From Gp6-AA40 sp963723495 (GTDB taxonomy: Bacteria > Acidobacteriota > Vicinamibacteria > Vicinamibacterales > UBA2999), in contig CAVRQR010000011.1 in the NCBI GenBank assembly GCA_963723495.1, forward strand, positions 1 to 64,000: 64,000 nt of DNA, written 5' to 3'. This document shows positions 60,313 through 64,000 of the stretch, one piece after another. The translations under genes and the position numbers were made by a program. The notes beneath the pieces were generated by a model that made no database searches, was not told the origin of the DNA, and saw nothing but the letters and a program-made list of their open reading frames with translations. The first letter of the stretch is position 1; every line of letters begins with the position of its first letter.

Positions 60313-62093
60313 CAGGAATCTTCAGCCGCCGCCCACCCGCTGAATGCCAGCGGCTGGTGGTGGACATGCTCGCAGCGATGCGGTACGACCCGCAGTACCA
60401 ATCGGGGACCTGCTTCGTGCCCGAGCAAGGCGTCTACACCGCGTGGACCGCGCACGCAGGTTCCGACACGGCGGCTCGCATGCACCACGACGCCGCGCGT
60501 GGCGTGTCCGTCGTATTCTCCGGCGAGCTCGTCCCGACGGACGAGTCGAAGGCGGAGCGCGGCGCGTCCTGTGGCGCGGCGATGCTCGCGGCCCTCTACG
60601 GCGCGAGCGGCCCGTCAATGGTCGATCCACTGAACGGCCTGTTCTCGGCAGTGGTGATCGACAAGCAGCTGGGGCGGTCGTTCCTCTTCAACGATCGCTA
60701 CGGGCTGGAGCGAATCTACTACTACGAGACCACGGACGCGACGTTCTTCTCCAGCGAGGCGAAGGCCCTGTTGCGCGTCGCGCCGGAGCTGCGGGCCCTG
60801 GACGATGAGAGCGTGGCGGAGTATCTGGCGATCGGCTGCACGACGGGCAGTCGGACTCTGTTCCGCGGTATTCGGCTGCTCGAGGGCGGCTCGATCTGGA
60901 CATTCGACGGCGCCGTCATTCGCAAGGCGCGGTACTTCACACCAGAGTCGTGGGAGCGCCAGCCGCCGATGGGGAACGACGAATTCCAGTCGGCCTTCGA
61001 AGCCACGTTCAAGCGGATCCTGCCGGGCCACTTCGACGCGCGGGCGCGGATCGGTATCTCGCTGACAGGTGGGCTCGACACGCGGATGATCATGGCGTGT
61101 CTGCCAGAGACGGCGTGCCCACCGATCTGCTACACGTTCTCGGCACAGAGTCACTCGACGGTGGACGAGGTGTTGGCGGCACGGGTCGCCGCCGCCTTCG
61201 GGTTCGAGCACCGCGTCCTGCGCATCGGCGACGAGTTCCTGTCGGACTACGGCAGCTGGGTGGATCGCACCGTGTATGCCACTGACGGGTGCGCTGGGGC
61301 GACCGGCGCTCACGAGCCGTATTTGAACTCGCTGGCACGAGAGCTGTCACCAATACGGATGACCGGGAACTTCGGCAGCGAGGTCCTCAGGAGCGTCTCC
61401 ACGTTCAAGCCCGTCAGCCTTCTGCCCGGCTTGTTCGAGCACGAGTTCGCCACGAAGGTCGAGCACGCGGCGCGCCGAATTCCGAGCCGGATCGAGCACC
61501 CGGTGACGTTCGCTGCATTCCAAGAGATACCGTGGAAACTTTTCGGGACACTGTCTTCGGCGCGGTCCCAGATTACGTTCCGTACACCGTATCTGGACAA
61601 CCGAATCGTGGCGCTTGCGTTCCGTGCTCCCGCGTCGGCGCGCCGCTCGGCTGCCTCTGCGCTTCGCCTGATCAAGAATGGCAGCCGGGCGTTGAGCCGG
61701 ATTCCCACGAGCATGGGAGTGATTGGTGACGAGCACGGACTAATCTCCCGAGGGAGGTGGGTGCTCTACAAAGCGAGCTCGAAGTTCGACTATCTACACC
61801 AGGAGGGCGTCCCTCGCAGCCTGGCCCGGTTGGAACCATTGGTCAACGCCGTTGCGGCGCGCGGCAAGCGCCACCGTTACCTGCCGTATCGACACTGGTT
61901 CCGGAAGCAGTTGTCGGAGCACGTGAATCGTGTGCTGACCGATCCTCGGACGATGGGGTTGCCATACTGGAATCGCAAAACGCTCGAGCGGGTCGCCCGC
62001 GACCACACTGATGGACGGGACAACTTCGTGCGCGAGATTCACGCAGTGCTCACGTTCGAGGCGGTTGACCGTCTCATGATCCGCGGTCAATAG
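60300..62093 (+). CDS. Asparagine synthase-like protein lacking the glutaminase cysteine
   Basis: 597 residues from ATG 60300, overlapping the preceding gene by 13 bases. It begins MPGIAGIFSRRPP: the fold is that of the glutaminase domain, but the nucleophile Cys2 is replaced by Pro, so it cannot hydrolyse glutamine. The PP-loop is GISLTGGLDTRMIMAC, with T-G-G-L-D-T in place of S-G-G-x-D-S. GNFGSEVLRSVSTF and FRTPYLDNRIVALAF follow. It may use ammonia from the partner, make an amide with another amine donor, or be a non-catalytic partner. Intact otherwise. Confidence 0.82.
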   Translation: MPGIAGIFSRRPPAECQRLVVDMLAAMRYDPQYQSGTCFVPEQGVYTAWTAHAGSDTAARMHHDAARGVSVVFSGELVPTDESKAERGASCGAAMLAALYGASGPSMVDPLNGLFSAVVIDKQLGRSFLFNDRYGLERIYYYETTDATFFSSEAKALLRVAPELRALDDESVAEYLAIGCTTGSRTLFRGIRLLEGGSIWTFDGAVIRKARYFTPESWERQPPMGNDEFQSAFEATFKRILPGHFDARARIGISLTGGLDTRMIMACLPETACPPICYTFSAQSHSTVDEVLAARVAAAFGFEHRVLRIGDEFLSDYGSWVDRTVYATDGCAGATGAHEPYLNSLARELSPIRMTGNFGSEVLRSVSTFKPVSLLPGLFEHEFATKVEHAARRIPSRIEHPVTFAAFQEIPWKLFGTLSSARSQITFRTPYLDNRIVALAFRAPASARRSAASALRLIKNGSRALSRIPTSMGVIGDEHGLISRGRWVLYKASSKFDYLHQEGVPRSLARLEPLVNAVAARGKRHRYLPYRHWFRKQLSEHVNRVLTDPRTMGLPYWNRKTLERVARDHTDGRDNFVREIHAVLTFEAVDRLMIRGQ

Positions 62094-62136
62094 GTGCCGT
62101 ACTGCTCCGTATCGATCCGAGTGTAGGTTGAGTGAC

Positions 62137-63411
62137 ATGCACCTCGCCGCCACCACGGGCCCCAACGATGTCGCCGCTGGGAGAGCAGCCGGTTCGATCA
62201 GCGTCGGGTTGCTCACCGGGGGTGGGGACAAACATTACGCAGTGCCATTGGCGGCGGCCCTCGGTTCGAAGGGTGTCCGGCTCGACTTCATCGGCAGCGA
62301 CCAGCTCGACTGCGAGGATGTCCGCGGGATTCCGGGGTTGAGGTTCCTGAATCTCCGCGGCGACCAGAGCGAGGTCGCCGGCAAGCTGCAGAAGGTGATC
62401 CGAATCCTGAGGTACTACACGCGGCTTTTGCGATACGCCGCCGGGTCGGATTGCCGAATCCTGCACATTCTCTGGAACAACAAGTTCGAGTTATTCGATC
62501 GCACGCTCCTGATGCTGTATTACCGCATCCTTGGAAAGCGGATTGCCTTCACGGCGCACAACGTCAACGCTGCCGTCCGAGATTCGAAAGACAACTGGTT
62601 GAACCGCTCTTCCCTGCGCGTGCAATACCGATTGTGTGATCTGATTCTCGTCCATACGCAGTTGATGAAACAGGAGCTCGTCGACGATTTCGGCGTGCGC
62701 CCGGAAGTAGTGAGGGTCATACCGTACGGCATCAACAACGCCGTGCCCCAGACCGACCTGACTGCGGTGGAGGCGCGTGCGCACCTCGGGCTGTCGAGCG
62801 GTGACCGCACTGCGCTCTTTTTTGGAAAGATCGCACCGTATAAAGGGCTGGAGTACCTGGTCGACGCGATGAGGATTCTCGCCGATAGGGGGAATCGCAT
62901 CCGACTCGTCGTTGCCGGTCCGGTGAAGCCCGGCTACTTAGAGTATTGGAACGGCATCGAGCGGCGGATCCAGGCCGCGGGGATGACCGATCTGATCGTG
63001 CGACGTATCGAGTTCATTCCCGACGAGCACATCGAGACGTACTTCAAGGCGGCCGACGTAGCTGTGCTGCCATACACCTACATCTTTCAGAGCGGTGTGC
63101 TCTTCTTGGCATACGGCTTCGGGGTCCCCGTCATTGCCACCGACGTCGGCTCGCTGCGGGAGGATGTGGTCGATGGACGAACGGGCCTGGTGTGTGCGCC
63201 ACGTGATGCCACAGCTCTGGCGAAGGCGCTGGAGCAATATTTCTGCAGCGAGCTTTATCAAAACCTCGACGACAGGCGTCACCAGATCCGTCGCGTCGTC
63301 AGCGAGGAGCACTCCTGGGCGAGGGTCGCGGAAATCGTCAGTCGATCGTACCTGGAGATTGCTGGTGCGCCAATGGCGCCACGTGTAGCGGTGGATGGCG
63401 GCCATGACTGA
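62137..63411 (+). CDS. Family 4 glycosyltransferase
   Basis: 424 residues from ATG 62137. N-terminal SVGLLTGGGDKHYAVPLAAA, then acceptor-binding RIAFTAHNVNAAVRDSKDNW; C-terminal GT4 signature with ALFFGKIAPYKGLEYLVDAM, RLVVAGPVKPGYL, and the donor-binding EDVVDGRTGLVCAPRDATAL. Overlaps the next glycosyltransferase by eight bases. Retaining-type transferase; sugar unknown. Confidence 0.88.
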   Translation: MHLAATTGPNDVAAGRAAGSISVGLLTGGGDKHYAVPLAAALGSKGVRLDFIGSDQLDCEDVRGIPGLRFLNLRGDQSEVAGKLQKVIRILRYYTRLLRYAAGSDCRILHILWNNKFELFDRTLLMLYYRILGKRIAFTAHNVNAAVRDSKDNWLNRSSLRVQYRLCDLILVHTQLMKQELVDDFGVRPEVVRVIPYGINNAVPQTDLTAVEARAHLGLSSGDRTALFFGKIAPYKGLEYLVDAMRILADRGNRIRLVVAGPVKPGYLEYWNGIERRIQAAGMTDLIVRRIEFIPDEHIETYFKAADVAVLPYTYIFQSGVLFLAYGFGVPVIATDVGSLREDVVDGRTGLVCAPRDATALAKALEQYFCSELYQNLDDRRHQIRRVVSEEHSWARVAEIVSRSYLEIAGAPMAPRVAVDGGHD

Positions 63412-64000
63412 ACTCGTCTCGATTCTCATCCCCGCTTACAACGCCGCCGAATGGCTGGAGGGGACCGTCCGGTCGGCGCTCGCTCAGACCTGGCCTCGTA
63501 CTGAGGTCATCATCGTGGACGATGGTTCCACGGACCGTACACTTGAAGTCGCCAGGGGGTTCGAGAGCGCAAACGTGAAGGTCGTCACGCAGCAGAACGC
63601 CGGGGCAGTTGCGGCGCGCAACACGGCTCTGCGTGTGGCCCAAGGGGATCACATTCAGTGGCTGGACGCCGACGATCTGCTCGACCCCGGAAAGATACAG
63701 GCGCAGATGCGGGTCGCGCGCGAGCTCTCGGATCCACGCGTGCTGCTATCAGGGGCGTTCGGCACGTTCTACTATCGCGTCGAAAAAACGAATTTCAAAC
63801 CGAACGCCCTGTGGCGCGATCTCGACCCGGTCGAGTACTTCGTGACGCGGTTCAATCACAACGCCTACTTCCAGACCGATGCCTGGCTGGTGAGCCGTGA
63901 GCTGACGGACGCGGCGGGACCTTGGACGGATGCTGACTCTCCGGACGATGACGGCGAGTACTTCTGTCGCGTCGTGATGCGGAGCCGGGGTGTCAAGTTC
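63404..64000 (+). CDS. Family 2 glycosyltransferase, cut by window end
   Basis: ATG 63404 opens a frame that stays open to the last base, 199 codons without a stop. TELVSILIPAYNAAEWLEGT, nucleotide-binding VIIVDDGSTDRTLEVA, and DHIQWLDADDLLDPGKIQ with the metal-binding DAD. GT-A inverting transferase; the C-terminal part lies outside the window. Confidence 0.88.
   Translation, partial: MTELVSILIPAYNAAEWLEGTVRSALAQTWPRTEVIIVDDGSTDRTLEVARGFESANVKVVTQQNAGAVAARNTALRVAQGDHIQWLDADDLLDPGKIQAQMRVARELSDPRVLLSGAFGTFYYRVEKTNFKPNALWRDLDPVEYFVTRFNHNAYFQTDAWLVSRELTDAAGPWTDADSPDDDGEYFCRVVMRSRGVKF

Overview
The window is a high-GC bacterial polysaccharide locus. It carries an exosortase (Cys/Arg/His type), two predicted PEP-CTERM proteins and the usual set of exosortase-linked exopolysaccharide genes. 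Gene content, frequent GTG/TTG/CTG starts and gene style suggest an environmental Gram-negative bacterium, perhaps Acidobacteriota (Vicinamibacteria-like). That placement is inference; there is no rRNA gene here.

Layout. 1-1590: a broken tandem-repeat Ig-like/carbohydrate-binding surface protein. 1919-20226 (+): sugar-nucleotide and O-antigen-type genes: rfbF, an SDR, a GMC oxidoreductase, a carbamoyltransferase/SxtJ/DUF5989/SGNH set, UDP-sugar dehydrogenase, an RmlC-like epimerase, a SAF oxidoreductase, a VanZ-like protein, a second carbamoyltransferase, a Wzm/Wzt exporter, a PP-loop protein and a DUF5672 protein. 20230-21340: IS21 remnant and gene-poor scar. 21343-30653 (-): sulfotransferase, glycosyltransferases, a WbpD-like acetyltransferase, polysaccharide deacetylase, WecB/WbpI-like epimerase, a FemAB-like protein and two PEP-CTERM proteins. 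31185-36666 (+): export porin, outer-membrane barrel, chain-length protein, AAA ATPase and tyrosine kinase. 37205-47845 (+): initiating sugar transferase, deacetylase, exosortase, FemAB protein, three Gfo/Idh oxidoreductases, an SDR and a PLP aminotransferase. 48225-64000 (+): secreted beta-helix protein, O-antigen ligase/polymerase, an FkbH/acyltransferase/carrier-protein module, a NodB-like and an alpha/alpha-barrel protein, two asparagine-synthase-like proteins and glycosyltransferases, the last cut by the window end.

How it fits together. Sugar nucleotides are made (including a nearly complete UDP-diacetamido-uronic-acid type route split between strands), a lipid-linked chain is started by the sugar transferase at 37670, extended and decorated (carbamoyl, sulfo, acyl, methyl groups predicted), polymerised and exported; the exosortase would process the PEP-CTERM proteins. 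Sigma-54-like promoters (GG-N10-GC) lie in front of the PEP-CTERM genes and of three plus-strand operons, which suggests one regulon.

Caution. At least fifteen otherwise well-conserved genes are broken by single-base indels, often in short homopolymers, including core genes such as the exosortase. I read most of these as probable sequencing or assembly errors, but cannot prove it from the sequence.
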